Numbered from the stretch's first letter, positions 26,381 through 42,230 are shown. The stretch: 64,000 bases of DNA from Acorus gramineus (GCA_030737835.1 CM060852.1:20011868-20075867), one strand, 5' to 3'. Made by a program: numbers and translations. The notes: a model not told the origin generated them from the sequence alone.

Positions 26381-26699
26381 TTATAAATTAATTAATTAAT
26401 GCAACCTCCCACCCCACCAACTTTAACAAAGTCCCTCTCAAAAGGAAGACGTTTCAGTGCATTTGGACTGCCACATCTCTGAATTTGTTCTGATGCTCAA
26501 AGTGCACTCCAGCTTCTTAAAGGGCCTAGACCTGGACAACCTCAACTTGTGGACTCCATATTAGTTATTCATCAACTCTTGAACAAGGTGGAAATTGTGG
26601 AATTTCATATAAGTAGAGCGACATTCAGTTAAAGGATCGGAGGAGTTAACTCGATATACAAGGCGTATTATGTCATCAACACACATTTTGGAACTCCAT

Positions 26700-27255
26700 G
26701 ACTCACATGTCTGAGGATAGTTACACCATGTTTTTCTTCTTTTCAGTTATATTGTATAAATGAAGTGGAGCAAATGTTGACTGTTGTTCCATCTCTGTAA
26801 ATGCTCTTACTTTATAATCTATAGAATGCCCTATTTTTTGGGCCTTGACAAAAAAAAAAAGAAAAAAAAAGGAAAAAAAAGAAGAAGGGAACAAGTTTTG
26901 CTTATGATTAAGGCTCATTACTCGTCTAATGTGAGTAATTAAAAACACGTTTAGCTACAATAAAACAAAACGGTTACTATAAAACTCGCCCACTAAGCAA
27001 CCATTAAGAAAGAGTTGTTACAACGGCAATGAGGCCAATGACAATGGTTATTTAAGTCTAAAAACCTATAAAAGGGAGGAGGATGAATGAATTAAGATAT
27101 CTAATTTTCATTTGCTTACAAGTCACCCTTAGAGTAAGATTGTTTTTTAAATTCCTTTACTGATACATACATATCTTCAAAGTCTTTTTGGCTGGCACCA
27201 CACCGTTGTCCCCCTGATTCCTTTTTTAGTGCAGGCTTGTCCGGGCCCAGATTCG
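26700..27255 (+). mobile_element. Ty3/gypsy LTR (solo or fragment), B1 copy
   Basis: A promoter-like cctataaaagggaggaggat lies at 27066-27085. About 100 bp later comes the R-U5-type block ctttttggctggcaccacac followed by cgttgtccccctgattcc and gtgcagg, the style of LTR 3' ends of plant Ty3/gypsy elements. No PBS or internal domain follows. The copy at 53330-53880 shows the insertion predates the segmental duplication. The exact ends are not resolved. Confidence 0.5.
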
Positions 27256-27259
27256 AGAG

Positions 27260-28990
27260 AGATGCTCCGTCTGATTATTTTGATTGAGGGGGAAATTTAC
27301 TTTCTTGAGCTTCTATTAAGGATTGGGGTATAGAGAACTAAGAAAATGGTTAGATGATGTAGGCTCATAATAGAAAACTGAATACCCCCCTCTGGTTATG
27401 ATGTCTAAATTGATGTTGAACTTTTAAGTTGGATAATATGGACTTCAATGAGCATTTTATGGTCGCGTGCGTAAACCTTTACTTCTTAAATTTTGGCATC
27501 ACTAGTTTAGATGTGTTAACAATCCTAATACTTTCCTTTTCAGTCGTTTCCAGTAAATGATTTTTAAGTACAACCATATCGGGTTACTATTATGATCCAT
27601 TTAATCTGCTTCGTCAAGAATCAATATTGATATAATAGCAATTAAACATTAATCATGAATGATTAATAAAAAAAATATCAGAAACTAATGTATGAATCCA
27701 ATTATAGCATGAGAGAAAGTAACATACATTGAACGATATGTTTTATTTGAGCCCGTCTATCAAGTGCAACATTGTGTAATATTACATTTAGTGCAATGTC
27801 CAAGCACGCCCGTCTATCAAGTGGCCGTCCTAAAAACACTAATCATCAGACAATCTCATGATCATAACCAAAAAAAAAAAAAAAAAAGCAACCTAGTCGC
27901 GGGTTTTATTATAGTATACTTTATATTTTTAAAATTAAAAAAATATATTATTCTATTTCTGTATATACTTATTTTTTATATAACAATTTTTTTACAACAC
28001 CAAATATATCCTTGTATACATCTTTAGTTATTTAATAGTCATCTGACGAATATATTTTTGTAGGTGTGATACTAAGACATATATCTTGTTAAATTTTTTT
28101 AACATTTAATTATTAAAAATGTGAGTTTGTTAAATTCAAAATGGAGCGATGTTTACTATTTTAAAAAAATTAAAACATTTAAGAACTGCATTTGGAATTG
28201 TATTTGGGACTGTATGTAACATTAAATTTATATAGAGCTCCATGGTGAAGCTCTGTAAACATTACTACATGAAGTGAAGATTGACTGCAGCTTTCCATCC
28301 ATTGACATATCCACCTCTAAGTTATATTGAAAATATAACAAAAATATATATATATTCCTGAAAAATATTAGATTCGGTTATTTTTATCAACCAAAACTCA
28401 AACCACAAAAAAAAAAAAAATTCATTATCATCTTCAATGAGTATGCCCAGTCAACCATATAATCCAATTTTCCACCACTACTACCAAACCCCCTGATAAA
28501 CAATCTATAATCAAGAAAAAAAAATAGGACCCATAAAATAATACTTATTTTCACATCCAAAGAAATAGTGATACATATAGATCTAAATCAATCCAAAAAA
28601 AAAAAAAAAATTAAATCAAAAGCAAGACTTCCATCAATAATTTTATGGGCTCAAATTGTTCTGAAATGAGACTAAAATACTTATATTTTATAATTTTATG
28701 AGTATTTTAGTAGTCTAAAAAAATATTAGATGAAATTTCATGAAATTTGAAGTTGAATGAGTCATATTTTGAAACTAGGGACCTGACTATAAATTTAAAA
28801 ATCTGAATTAGGAACCTGTTTGCAACACAGATATAGGTCCAGTTGTGAAACAGGTAGAACCTAATGGTCTATTTGAATATATCATAGAAAAAGACAAAAA
28901 TTTCCTAATTTATGTCTATAGATTATTGGGTGTCTATTTTTGTCTATATATTATTGGGTGTCTCCTGACTGCCGTGCCAATTTATATATG
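27260..28990. other. Non-coding part of segment B1
   Basis: No gene is seen. gcccgtctatcaagtg occurs twice (about 27752 and 27808). Several poly-A runs occur (27869-27886, 28407-28421, 28595-28609). The sequence tttgtctatatattattggg near 28938 is the undisturbed version of the site where the second Copia element inserted in copy B2. Confidence 0.6.
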
Positions 28991-29017
28991 CGTTCCAATT
29001 TCTACCTACCTCCGCTT

Positions 29018-29179
29018 CAAAAAAAAAAAAAAAAAAGGATAAAATGCATTTGGACCCCCTAATGTTTTTAAAACCTACATAAACACCCCACAAAGTTTAA
29101 AAACCTACACTTACACCCCCCTGTCATTATATTTTTTTGTTAAAAATAATTTAAATTTACTGTTTTACTCTCAACTATT
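29018..29179. other. Junction between the two tandem duplication units
   Basis: This 160-bp spacer, beginning after a poly-A run, connects the end of B1 with the start of A2. It has no counterpart at the left edge of A1 or after B2, so it marks the breakpoint region of the ~16-kb tandem duplication. Confidence 0.6.
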
Positions 29180-29682
29180 TTAGGTGAGAATAAGCTGATA
29201 TTTGTATTCCAGGTCTCACATTGGAATTGTGTTATTCCTTCACTATATAAGAGGACCCATCTGTCAAATTACATGTCATTACATCAAATCATTTATCATC
29301 ACCTCTTATACATCAATAGGCCTACATGTCAAATCAACTTTTTATACCTTATTTACATTTTATTCTTCATCAATCAAACAACTCAACGTTTATTATTAGT
29401 TTTTCTAATGAGAATATCATAAAATACAATCAAACAAAAAATCACATATTTCATTGATAAAATTATTTATTCTTAAAATAAGTATAAATTCAAAATAACT
29501 TATGTCTCTACCTAAATGGACACTTGGATTTCTTGTCTAATGGTATAATTCACGTCGAAGCCCATGATATACCATGGAAGTATGGAACCCATTGGGCGTT
29601 TTTGGTCCAATCCGGCTAACTTGATGTGTGATATTGAAAAGGAAAATGTTCTATTCAGTTCATTTTATAGTTGAAAATGCAT

Positions 29683-29687
<5 letters not shown>

Positions 29688-29728
<41 letters not shown>
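29688..29728. repeat. (TA)n microsatellite
   Basis: About twenty TA dinucleotides lie within the single copy of the 125-bp sequence that is doubled in A1. The A1 equivalents have only a few TAs, so this tract expanded after duplication. Confidence 0.9.
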
Positions 29729-29730
<2 letters not shown>

Positions 29731-30467
29731 TTTAAATGTATATTTTATATAATAAGATAAATTATTTTATAATCAATGAATTCAATACTCCAACTAATAG
29801 AATAATATCATTCTTTAGAAAATGTGAAAATTTTTAGTTATTTGTATATATCATTACAAAGGGCGGAGGGGGGTAATAAGATATTGTGGGACTACATTTG
29901 AGACTATAAAAAGTCAATGTAACTAATCTCAAAAGAAAATTTTAAGACAACCACATTTTCAGCCTAAATTTAATTCACACCATTTTTTATTTTTTCTAAA
30001 AATAGTATGCATAATTTATTGAGGTATATAATTCTATAAAGATGGAGTATATAATTCACTAAATTGTATGAACTAATTTAACATGATATACACTTCATCA
30101 GAGATTCAGAGTGAGTGCATGCGACTAACAAGATATATCTGACTATAAATGAGACTGTAAAATGGATTGAGTGTAACAGTCATTGAAAAGAACAATGATA
30201 TGTTTAGTCCCATTTGTAATAACATATGTTTTTTAGCTTTTATTAAAGTGTATACTTAACTTATAGAATACATTCTTAAAAAAAATAATGTAAACAGTTA
30301 TATAAATTAAATGTTAGCAGATATGCAACGTCGTATGTGTGGAGATAACATAGTATATGTTAGCGTTATCGATTTCATTCAGGTACTATGTGTTTTACAT
30401 AAGATAAAGATAACTGGGTGCGAGGCCTATTACAACAGGCCACTAAGGCTAATGCTCCGCAAAGGGT

Positions 30468-30545
30468 GGACACCGGGATTACCGGGATTTGAACCCGGAA
30501 GGGTAACACAACAACGTGCAACTCAACCACTCGGCTAACAAGTGG
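30468..30545 (-). repeat. tRNA-derived SINE-like head, A2 copy
   Basis: It has the same A box (tagccgagtgg, around 30517-30527) and B box (ggttcaaatcc) as at 15547-15665. Instead of three full 20-bp units it has one partial unit (ggacaccgggatt) joined to one full accgggatttgaaccc unit. Confidence 0.65.
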
Positions 30546-31056
30546 TGGTGCAGGTACTACGTGCCTGTTTCTTGCATGAAGGAAATAATAATTTAAAAAA
30601 GGATTAGATTCCATGGAAATTTAAAACGTGTGAGGAAGACAGACCCAGAGACCCAGGTCTCTTGGGTCCAACATCAATTCATCAAACTCTCCCCTATAAT
30701 TAATGACATCACGTGACACAGTCCCACCTACACGACCGATAAGAAACTTAGATGGCTCTATTAACACTAAAAAATACAAAGATTTCTCGTTTTGGGTTTC
30801 ACCACATTGATAAGAACTTTCATCAGTTGCTTTTCTCCACGTCTTGGTCAAAGCATCGTAATTATGATAGTCGGAAAATGGTACGTGGAACATTTTTTTA
30901 CTGTCTACTTTATTTATTTATTTTTTAAATTAATGTAACCTCTTGTTGTTGAAATAATATACACACATGAGTGGGCCATGTCCAGCCCGGGTTTTGTGAC
31001 TCGATCCATATATATAAATAAAATGAATAGAAGAGATGAGCAATGCAACTTGAATT

Positions 31057-32329
31057 CAGGGTGGACCTAGGATTTAAAACAAGGGAGACTGGTGATCAAA
31101 CAATATACTTGAAATTTTTTTTATAACAAAATAAAATATAAAGATCATAATTTAAGAAAAAAATCAAAATTCAAATCATTTAATAATAATTCAATACATA
31201 GATAAAAATCTCATAGATATTTTTTATCATAGTTCTAAAACGTTTAGGTGAAAGATTTTCAATAATTGAAGGTGGATTAATATCAGAAGAAGGAAGTGAA
31301 TCGGTTATTGGGTAGTAGCAATTTCATTTAAAGAATGAATCAATCATTTTAAACTTGGTCATAATTGACTTGAAAGTTCAAATAAAAATATCAATAAAAT
31401 AAAAAAAATAATTATATCCAAATAAAATAAATATATAAATCGTACAAAATCATTTTATCAAAACATATACCTTGTTAATGTGAGTATAGACTTCGATGAT
31501 TTTCTATTTAAGCATATAGACTAAAATTAGAGTTGAAAAAAAAAAACAAATATTATTCGTACAAAAATTCGAAGAATTGAAGATGAACTTAATATTTTCA
31601 AATCTCCTAATCCAATTAACAAAAATAAATTAATAAACACCAAAAGAATACAAAGAAGAAAAAAAATCAAAACCAAGTATTCAAAATTTTTTATTAAACA
31701 TTCATGACCGCAGCAGGTAGGTTAAAGATGCTATCGATGGGTCCGAGATGTCACGAGAGACGACGCTACGACAACACACAATTTTTTTTTCCCACCTTTG
31801 TGTGGGGAGTGGGGAGGTGGGGTATTATTATTGAGCGCTGATACACTCAGTTCGTTTTGCAGCCCCAAACACTATAATATCAAAATATATACTGAGCTAT
31901 CATAATATATGAGGTTATATGATCATATTGTATGGTGTAAAAAATTTATTATTTTTTTAACGTAAAAAAATTACAGTAATGTATTTTAGTATATATTTCA
32001 TTTTATATAACAATATTAACTTTAATGGGAAAGTGTCTAATTTTAAATAAATTAAAAACTGGTGTGAGTTGCAGTTGGTTTGCACGGGCTGAACATTTCA
32101 TTTTCCATTATTATTAGATTTTTTTGTCCCACTTGATGACTTGGGCCATGAAAACCATTATAATTGATTTATCAGCGCTTTTTGTTGGCCTAATAGGCTG
32201 GGGGAGGTTTTCAAGCTTTTATCATTGATTGATTTAAAACTATATGATAAAATGCATGGGCCATTGTTTATCATCTTCAAAATCTTTGGGGGGCCCAAGG
32301 CCCCAGCTTGCCCCCTAGGTCCACCTATA
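31057..32329. mobile_element. Non-autonomous hAT element, A2 copy
   Basis: This duplicate of 16208-17494 has the same flanking cttgaatt target duplication (31049-31056 and 32330-32337). Both copies carry the insertion at the same site, so it predates the segmental duplication. Minor indels are present. It has no coding capacity. Confidence 0.85.
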
Positions 32330-32548
32330 CTTGAATTGGAAAAACTTTTTGGTCAATAAAAATTATTTGAATTTAATATTAGTTAGTTTATGGATGATGA
32401 TTGTATCAAAATAAAACATATATATTTCAATTAAATTGGTATATATTTAATTTATTTATTATTTATACAACTCTATCTTAAAGATATTATTCTTTAAAAC
32501 ATTACAAGGAATCCCTTAAATGGCTCTATATTTCAAGAAGAAAAAAAA

Positions 32549-32797
32549 GTTGTTGGGTCTTAGGTCCGGGCCGGGTCTAGGGCCAGATTTTCCCCCGAAA
32601 GCCGAGGCCTATTAGCTAAGTTGGGCTTAAGCCCGGAAATTCTTGGGCCGGGTCCGAGCTCGCAGCCATTTGGTCAGCCCTAGTAAGTCCATTGGCTCAT
32701 TAAAATTAGAAGAGCGGCTCGACACAGTCCGGTAGTTTGTTGGTCCATTTTTTTAACAGGTCGGACCTGGCCAGCACGGGCCATTTTACACCCTAAT
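32549..32797. mobile_element. Short hAT-like GGGCCGGG element, A2a copy
   Basis: It is a near-identical copy of 17711-17958, lying just beyond the 3' end of chitinase gene 3, with the same ccattttacaccctaa terminus. Confidence 0.55.
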
Positions 32798-33100
32798 GTT
32801 GGAGATTGGTTTGTCCCATACACAACAGTACAATCCTAGTACTCAAAAAAAAAAAATGATCTGATAACTCTAATTGTCGTGAAGTAGGAAAAGAAAATAT
32901 TCTAATAGGCTAATGAACATAACCATGCACCACCAAACCAAAAGAAAAAAGTGCTAACTCATAGTACCACACACTCAATTTCAACATAGATAACTCAACT
33001 ACTACTGTGGATAGAAATACTACTACTTATCATGGTTGGGGGGGGCATAACACAGAGAAACAGAGCGCCTTTTTTTATTTTTCTTGATCATCACACACGA

Positions 33101-34472
<1,372 letters not shown>

Positions 34473-34514
34473 ATTGTGTTGTGTTTAGGTGTGTTGGGGC
34501 TTGACAAGGTTTCT

Positions 34515-34622
34515 ACACTATTATATAGGCCTGGTTGGATAAGGTTTCGGGTGGTCCTGGATTTGGATTGGTATTTGCATGTGATGATGGGTGAATGTGA
34601 AATAGCAAAAGCACGTGGTGGT
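34515..34622 (-). promoter_or_regulatory. Core promoter of chitinase gene 3: TATA box and G-box
   Basis: TATA box ctatataatag lies at 34528-34518 and G-box cacgtg at 34612-34617, at the same distances from the start codon as in gene 2. Flanking sequence is almost identical to the gene 2 promoter. Confidence 0.6.
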
Positions 34623-34639
34623 GCAGGGTACCGGACAAT

Positions 34640-35612
34640 GAGGCTACTATATATATATATATATGGACGTGGGGACTCGTACTATATGTCTGTCATTCAT
34701 ATTTTATCACACATGCTCTCACCGACGATCTCCTCACGCATTCTCATCGCATTCTTTTTAAAATCGCATTCTCATCGTTGGCCCCCTCACGCAATTTTTT
34801 TCATATTACATTTGTGAAGTTATGCTTCTAGGTGTTTTCTGAAAATTACTACTGTCATACACATTCTTAGTACCTTGATTTTTGGGATAGTTTTATGTGG
34901 GTTCTGATTGTTATTGGGGTTTTATACATGGTTTATGATACAGAAAAATGGATGAAGACACCTTATACAAGGTGACCTTTGTCTATGTGGTGCTAGATGA
35001 CTAAATGAAGTTTGTAAAGACTATTAACAAGTTAAAAAAACCAGAAATTACACATATACATGAGGATCAAAGGAAAAAAATGATTTATGCATTTTATTAA
35101 ACATATGAAATGCATGATATTAAATCCCTCACCATTTCAAACATTGAAGTGAATCTAGGGGTCAATGAACACAATAGAGATCAGCAATGACTGATGGGGA
35201 TGGGTTAACCAGTACGGATTGACAATGGTTCATCAATGGCTGTTTTGGGGGACCAAATGAAGAAGAAGACCAATAAAGGGTAAAATTATACTTTTCAGGG
35301 ACTTATTTATAATTATATTTGTTTTCAGGGGGTATTTGGATTATTATATTTTAACTGAGTTAGATTAACGAAATATTCTTCGAATATCCCAATAACGGAA
35401 AATGAGTCTACTATGTTCCACACACACATATATATATATATCACGTGTATTTCATGCTACGTTGGACGTGGTGACTCGTACTATATGTCATTGATATTTT
35501 ATCACACATGCTCTCAATTATATTTATTATAATACTTTGTTTTGGGTTTCAACGTCATCATATTTTTATCTTATATCGAATCGATAAGAGACATTACGAT
35601 TAGTATATTTTA
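34640..35612. other. Upstream region of chitinase gene 3
   Basis: It is collinear with 19820-20783. No gene is present. It ends at the unequal-crossover junction, after which the sequence equivalent to the far downstream side of a chitinase gene begins. Confidence 0.6.
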
Positions 35613-35619
35613 TTATTAT

Positions 35620-36069
35620 AGTATATACTAAACTATCATAATATATGAGGTTCTATCATATTATATGATGCAAAAAAAATTTATTATTTTTTTAATGTGA
35701 GAAAAATTACACTAATGTATTTCAGTATATACTTCATTTTATATAATAATATTAACTTTAATGAAGAAATGCCTAATTTTAAAAAAATTAAAAACCGGTG
35801 GGCTAGGCTACAGTTGGTCTGCACATAGGTTGAACATTTCATTTTCCATTATTATTAGATTTTTTTGTCCCACTTGATGACTTGGGCCATGAAAACCATT
35901 ATAATTGATTTATCAGCGCTTTTTGTTGGCCTAATAGGCTGGGGGAGGTTTTCAAGCTTTTATCATTGATTGATTTAAAACTATATGATCAAATGCATGG
36001 GCCATTGTTTATTATCTTCAAAATCTTTGGGGGCCCAAGGCCCCAGCTTGCCCCTTGGGTCCCCCTGTA
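35620..36069. mobile_element. Truncated right part of the hAT element (A2b copy)
   Basis: It is equivalent to the last ~450 bp of the hAT element at 16208-17494, including the right terminus before cttgaatt (36070-36077). The left part was removed when the unequal crossover joined this segment to 35617. Confidence 0.75.
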
Positions 36070-36288
36070 CTTGAATTGGAAAAACTTTTTGGTCAATAAA
36101 AATTATTTGAATTTAATATTAGTTAGTTTATGGATGATGATTGTATCAAAATAAAACATATATATTTCAATTAAATTGGTATATATTTAATTTATTTATT
36201 ATTTATACAACTCTATCTTAAAGATATTATTCATTAATACATTACAAGGAATCCCTTAAATGGCTCTATATTTCAAGAAGAAAAAAAA

Positions 36289-36536
36289 GTTGTTGGGTCT
36301 TAGGTCCGGGCCGGGTCTAGGGCCAGATTTTCCCCCGAAAGCCGAGGCCTATTAGCTAAGTTGGGCTTAAGCCCGGAAATTCTTGGGCCGGGTCCGAGCT
36401 CGCAGCCATTTGGTCAGCCCTAGTAAGTCCATTGGCTCATTAAAATTAGAAGAGCGGCTCGACACAGTCCGGTAGTTTGTTGGTCCATTTTTTTAACAGG
36501 TCAGACCTGGCCAGCACGGGCCATTTTACACCCTAA
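36289..36536. mobile_element. Short hAT-like GGGCCGGG element, A2b copy
   Basis: This is the third copy of the element at 17711-17958, beyond the 3' end of chitinase gene 4. Confidence 0.55.
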
Positions 36537-36855
36537 ATGTTGGAGATTGGTTTGTCCCATACACAACAGTACAATCCTAGTACTCACAAAAAAAAAAAAA
36601 TGATCTGATAACTCTAATTGTCGTGAAGTAGGAAAAGAAAATATTCTAATAGGCTAATGAACATAACCATGCACCACCAAACCAAAAGAAAAAAGTGCTA
36701 AATCATAGTACCACACACTCAATTTCAACATAGATAACTCAACTACTACTGTGGATAGAAATATTACTACATATCATGGTTGGGGAGGGGGGTTGGGGGG
36801 GCATACCACAGAGAAACAGAGCGCCTTTTTTATTTTTCTTGATCATCACACACGA

Positions 36856-38206
<1,351 letters not shown>

Positions 38207-38244
38207 ATTGTGTTGTGTTTAGGTGTGTTGGGGTTTGACAAGGT

Positions 38245-38389
38245 TTCTACACTATTATATAGGCCTGGTTGGATAAGGTTTGGGGTGGTCCTGGATTTGG
38301 ATTGGTATTTGCATGTGATGATGGATGAATGTGAAATAGCAAAAACACTTGCAGGGTACCGGACAATGAGGCTACTATATATATATATA
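38245..38389 (-). promoter_or_regulatory. Shortened promoter of chitinase gene 4, G-box lost
   Basis: The TATA box ctatataatag is kept at 38262-38252. A deletion of about 6 bases turns the acacgtggtggtgcaggg of genes 2 and 3 into acacttgcaggg, removing the G-box cacgtg. About 30 bp further upstream the promoter is cut by the element at 38390. Confidence 0.65.
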
Positions 38390-38800
38390 GGGATTTGATA
38401 TGCTGCGGACGTGCGGACGGCCCTTACGTGCGGATCCGATTCTGACCGTCCGATCACGCGCGATCGAACGGTCCAAAAAAAAGAAAAAAAACACTAATCA
38501 AAAGGTCCACCATCCTCTTCACCGTCCGATGGGATATGATCGGATGGTCCAAAACACCCCAATATAAACCCAAATCACTCTCTCTTGTCTCTCTCGACTC
38601 ACTCTCTCTCTCGACTCTCTCTCTGTCAAAACAAACCCCATTCACCCGCTTTGACCACCGCGACCACCGGCAATCACACGCGACTCCGGTGACCCCCGGC
38701 GACTATCGGAGAGCACCCGCGACCAACGGTGACCCCGATTCCAGGTTCAACTCTCTCTCTCTCTCTCCCTCTCTCTCTCTCTCTATGATTAGGGTTTTTT
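38390..38800 (+). repeat. Left terminal inverted repeat of the Mutator-like element
   Basis: It contains GC-rich CpG-bearing sequence at the tip, a caccgtccgatgggatatgatc segment, and then long CT-rich tracts before atgattagggttt. The layout resembles a promoter plus 5' leader, so transcription could start in the repeat and read inward. Confidence 0.85.
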
Positions 38801-39449
38801 TGTCTCTCTGATTCAAATGAATGGTGGGATCTTTTTTGAAAACTTGTTCTTCTATTTCGAAAACTGGTCTACATTTGTATCTTTGGGTTCTTCTTTGTGA
38901 TGGGTGTATTTGAGATATTTGGGGTGCTTTGATCTTTATTGTAAAAAAAAAAAAGGTGATTAGGGAGGGAATAACTCCTAATTTACATATGTTTATTGTT
39001 TAAATCACAACAGGGTTTCTACTGATTATTGGTTTCTCATATAGGGTTTATGATGATTAGGGGTTTTTTTATCTGGGGTTCAGGTGAGATGCAGTGACGA
39101 ATTTTTTTTAATGAATCTTCTTTGCCCTCAAGATTAGGATGCAATGCATGCTTGTACTGAGTTGAATGAGATATGATATGAGCTTTAAATTTTTTTTCCT
39201 GAATACCAGTTTCTAATATACACATTATGATAGCTATATTGTTCATGTAGCATCTTCTATATGTTGTTTTATGCCCTTGATTTTGGATATATATGAATTG
39301 GGCAGAGGCCCAAGGAGAATGCAGTGTACAATGGTGTGGAATATGGGATTAAATTAAATAAAAAAATAATTGATTTTTAGAAAAAATAGTCATAATATGT
39401 AGATTGCTTGCTTTTCAATTTGTTTGACTTATGGATAGTGCATGCGCAG

Positions 39450-39565
39450 GGAAATGTGGATGTTGTGAATGGGTAGTTGAAAGAGGGTGTGAAGAAGGTG
39501 AAGGAATATAAGAAAGGTGTCTCCTTTGAGGGCATCACATTGAATACCTTTTCTGTAAAACAGAG
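39450..39565 (+). other. Exon-like segment inside the Mutator-like element
   Basis: It is preceded by tgcatgcgcag and ends near aaaacagag before gtgtc, so it has splice-like borders. Translation in one frame gives a lysine-rich stretch (KEGVKKVKEYKKGVSFEGI) after an early stop codon. I do not recognise the parent gene. It is possibly a captured host exon. Confidence 0.3.
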
Positions 39566-40718
39566 GTGTCACAGTTTTTCTTTTTTCCTTTGCCATCTCA
39601 TATGCGGAAGAAAGTATAGTTTGAGTTGAGTGTATATGTTTAATGAGGGATAGAGAAAAATGGACATGGTTTTAAACATGGGTTGTCACCCAACATGTTG
39701 TTTATGTTGTTTTGGAGAGTTTTATGGAAAAAAAAAGTTTTGTAAAGCAAATGCATTTTGTGTTGGGTCTCTTCTTTTAAGTGGTGGAAAGTTCAGAACT
39801 TGAATGATATGAAATATATAACTAATAAGAGAGTAAAATCAGTATGTTATTCCAGCATTGAAGAGTGTTTTTTTTTTTATAGGAGAGTTTTTTTGAGAAG
39901 AGTAAAATCAGTATGTTATTCCAGTATTGAAAGTTCAGAGCTTGCTTTTCAATAGAGGACCAAATAAAAATATTTTTCTAGGGTGATTGGTTAATTGCTT
40001 GCTTGCTTTTCTATATGTTTGATCTATGGATAATGCAAGATTGTGATAGTGTATGATTGATTTATTTGCACCCCTATGGTTTGGTGTTTTTGAATATCTT
40101 ATCCATGTCAAATTCAGGAACAATCATCAAGACAACAAGCATGGTGAAGCTCTATCAATTCAAGAAGAATCATGAGTTGCTATGTGTGGTCCTTTAGTTT
40201 TGTTCTATTTTAGTCCTTCTGTGCTTGACTCATGGATTTATGTATAGTCAGTGTTAATCTCATGGATTTATCTGTCTTTAATTTGTATTTCTTATGTTGT
40301 GTTTGTGGCCATCACCCAAGATAACTATTTCATGCTGCATCCATATAATTATGCAATTCCAACCTATATAATACTCTGTGGTATCAATCCCAACTTACTA
40401 TGCTATTGTAAATATGCAATTCCAACCCATGAGCTGCTGAGGATCCTTTTTTTATGTGGGCATGAAAGCTTTTTCCTGAGAACCATTGCATATTATACAC
40501 TTATTTCCCTATGTGTGTTTGTTGTTTGAAACCTGGACATTGAAGTGCGAACGAAACATAGCTTGAAACCTAGACATTGTGTGTTTGTTGTCAATATCAT
40601 CTTTTGTCATCTCATTCTTGTTAACACTTCTTGGTTTGTATTTTGCATTTTCCTCATTTACATCTAGAAAATATATTTAATGCATGTGTAAATCTTAATG
40701 ATGATTTTGTTTGTTCAG

Positions 40719-40820
40719 GAGAAGACTGAATATAAGGCACCCATTGGAATATTGAAGAACGAATGGCGAGACAGTTGGTTAATCCGTGCTGCTCGATCAG
40801 ATAGTTTTGGTGAAAGATAA
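40719..40820 (+). other. Exon-like terminal segment inside the Mutator-like element
   Basis: It follows a polypyrimidine-poor but acceptable acceptor ttgtttgttcag and stays open for 33 codons to a TAA. The translation includes YKAPIGILKNEWRDSWLIRA, with the look of a real protein C-terminus. The parent gene is not recognised. Confidence 0.35.
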
Positions 40821-42230
40821 TGATTTTAGTTTTGTTTGGGTTGGAGTTTGTGTGAATTAATTTAACTGATTGTGATGATGCTTAGAGCTTTTTGTGGTTG
40901 AGGTTGAAGTTGAGGTTCATGTTTCCATTAAAAACTGGTATTAGTTTGTAAAACAGGTTAATTGAAGCCATTTTAGTTGAGTTGGTTTGTAAACTGGGAT
41001 TAGTTTGTAAAACAGGTTGTTTAATCGATGGTTTTCTGTTATTCCCTTTGTGGATGTTCCTTTCTATGATATCTCAACTTTGGTTTTTGAATGTTGAATG
41101 GTTGGCCATGTTAGAGCACTGCAATGTTATTCTTTCACTTTATTGATATACTCAGAATTAATGTGAGTGAGTTTATGTGAGTGGTGGTGTTGAGAGTTTA
41201 TGCATGTGAGCTAATGGTTTTTTTTATTTTATTCATTTGATTCAGAAAAGATTTGAATTCATTTGATTTAGTTTTTCTCTGCACTCATTCAATTCACTGC
41301 TGCACAGACACACTGAAACACATCACCATTTGAGTTTGATTGAGAAACTCATTCAGCTGCTGCACTTGCACTTACCTTGTGTGATGACCACCAAATTTTA
41401 GTCACTCAAATCACCCATGACACTTGCAACACTGAAACACACATTTTCTGCACTTACACTTGCAACATTTCAGTCAAACTGCACTTACACTTGCAACATT
41501 CTGTGTATGCAGCAGCTAAAACACACACATTGCAGACAACCTTTGAGATTTGAATCAAATCAAACTTACACTAACAGACAACATTTCAGCTGCTTCAAAC
41601 AATAGCAACAGCAGTAGGTTTTCATTCATTTATTTACATGAACACAAGGTTCATTCATTTATTTACATGAACATGAAGACAACAATAATTAACATCACCA
41701 TCAACAGACAGCATCATCAGCTACCAAGCTACCAAAAAAAGCTACATCATCAACATTTTTTGCTCAATATTATCCACAGCCTTCATCGGTGGTAGTCTGT
41801 CTGTTGTCACAAAATATTTAAGGAAATCAACTTTTTCTCATGTGGGTAAGAACAAATAATCATAAATTTCGAAATGAACTACTTTCTTCAACAATGCAAA
41901 TCCAAAAAATAAAAAAAAAATTCTTGAAATTCACAAATTGAGAGACAGAGAACAGCAAAAATGCTAAAAACAGAACTCCTATATCTGGTAAAACATTTCA
42001 AATGAGTGACTTAAGTAATTATTTCAAATTAGTGAACCTGGTAAAACATTTTCAAAATTACATTCATAAAAGTATCCAAACCAGTAACATATCTTAAGAA
42101 ACACTAAACCCCCAAAACGAGATCCCAAAACGATATTCCAAAAACAAATCAATCACAAAAATAAGTAAATCAGAACAACTAAACCCTAAAACATTGTGAA
42201 CACAGATCATCAAAATAAATTTATGTGGAT
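40821..42230. other. Interior of the Mutator-like element, no gene recognised
   Basis: It has gttagtttgtaaaacagg twice (about 40944 and 40999) and repeated cacttacacttgcaacatt units around 41452-41500. The ORF-like stretches are short and show no family signature. It may be 3' UTR or filler of a captured transcript. Confidence 0.45.

Larger units (their letters stand above)
26099..29017. repeat. Segmental duplication, segment B copy 1
   Basis: This matches 52718-55529, and then 62790-62873 after the retrotransposon inserted in copy 2. Identity is high over nearly 3 kb of mostly non-coding sequence, with many single-base changes and some small indels. Copy 1 ends at tctacctacctccgcttc before a poly-A run. 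It is followed within about 160 bp by segment A2, which makes the whole a head-to-tail tandem duplication. Confidence 0.92.

Noticed and set aside
40251..40529. Hydrophobic 92-codon ORF inside the Mutator-like element
   Set aside because: Composition follows T-rich DNA; no family signature and no plausible splice context.
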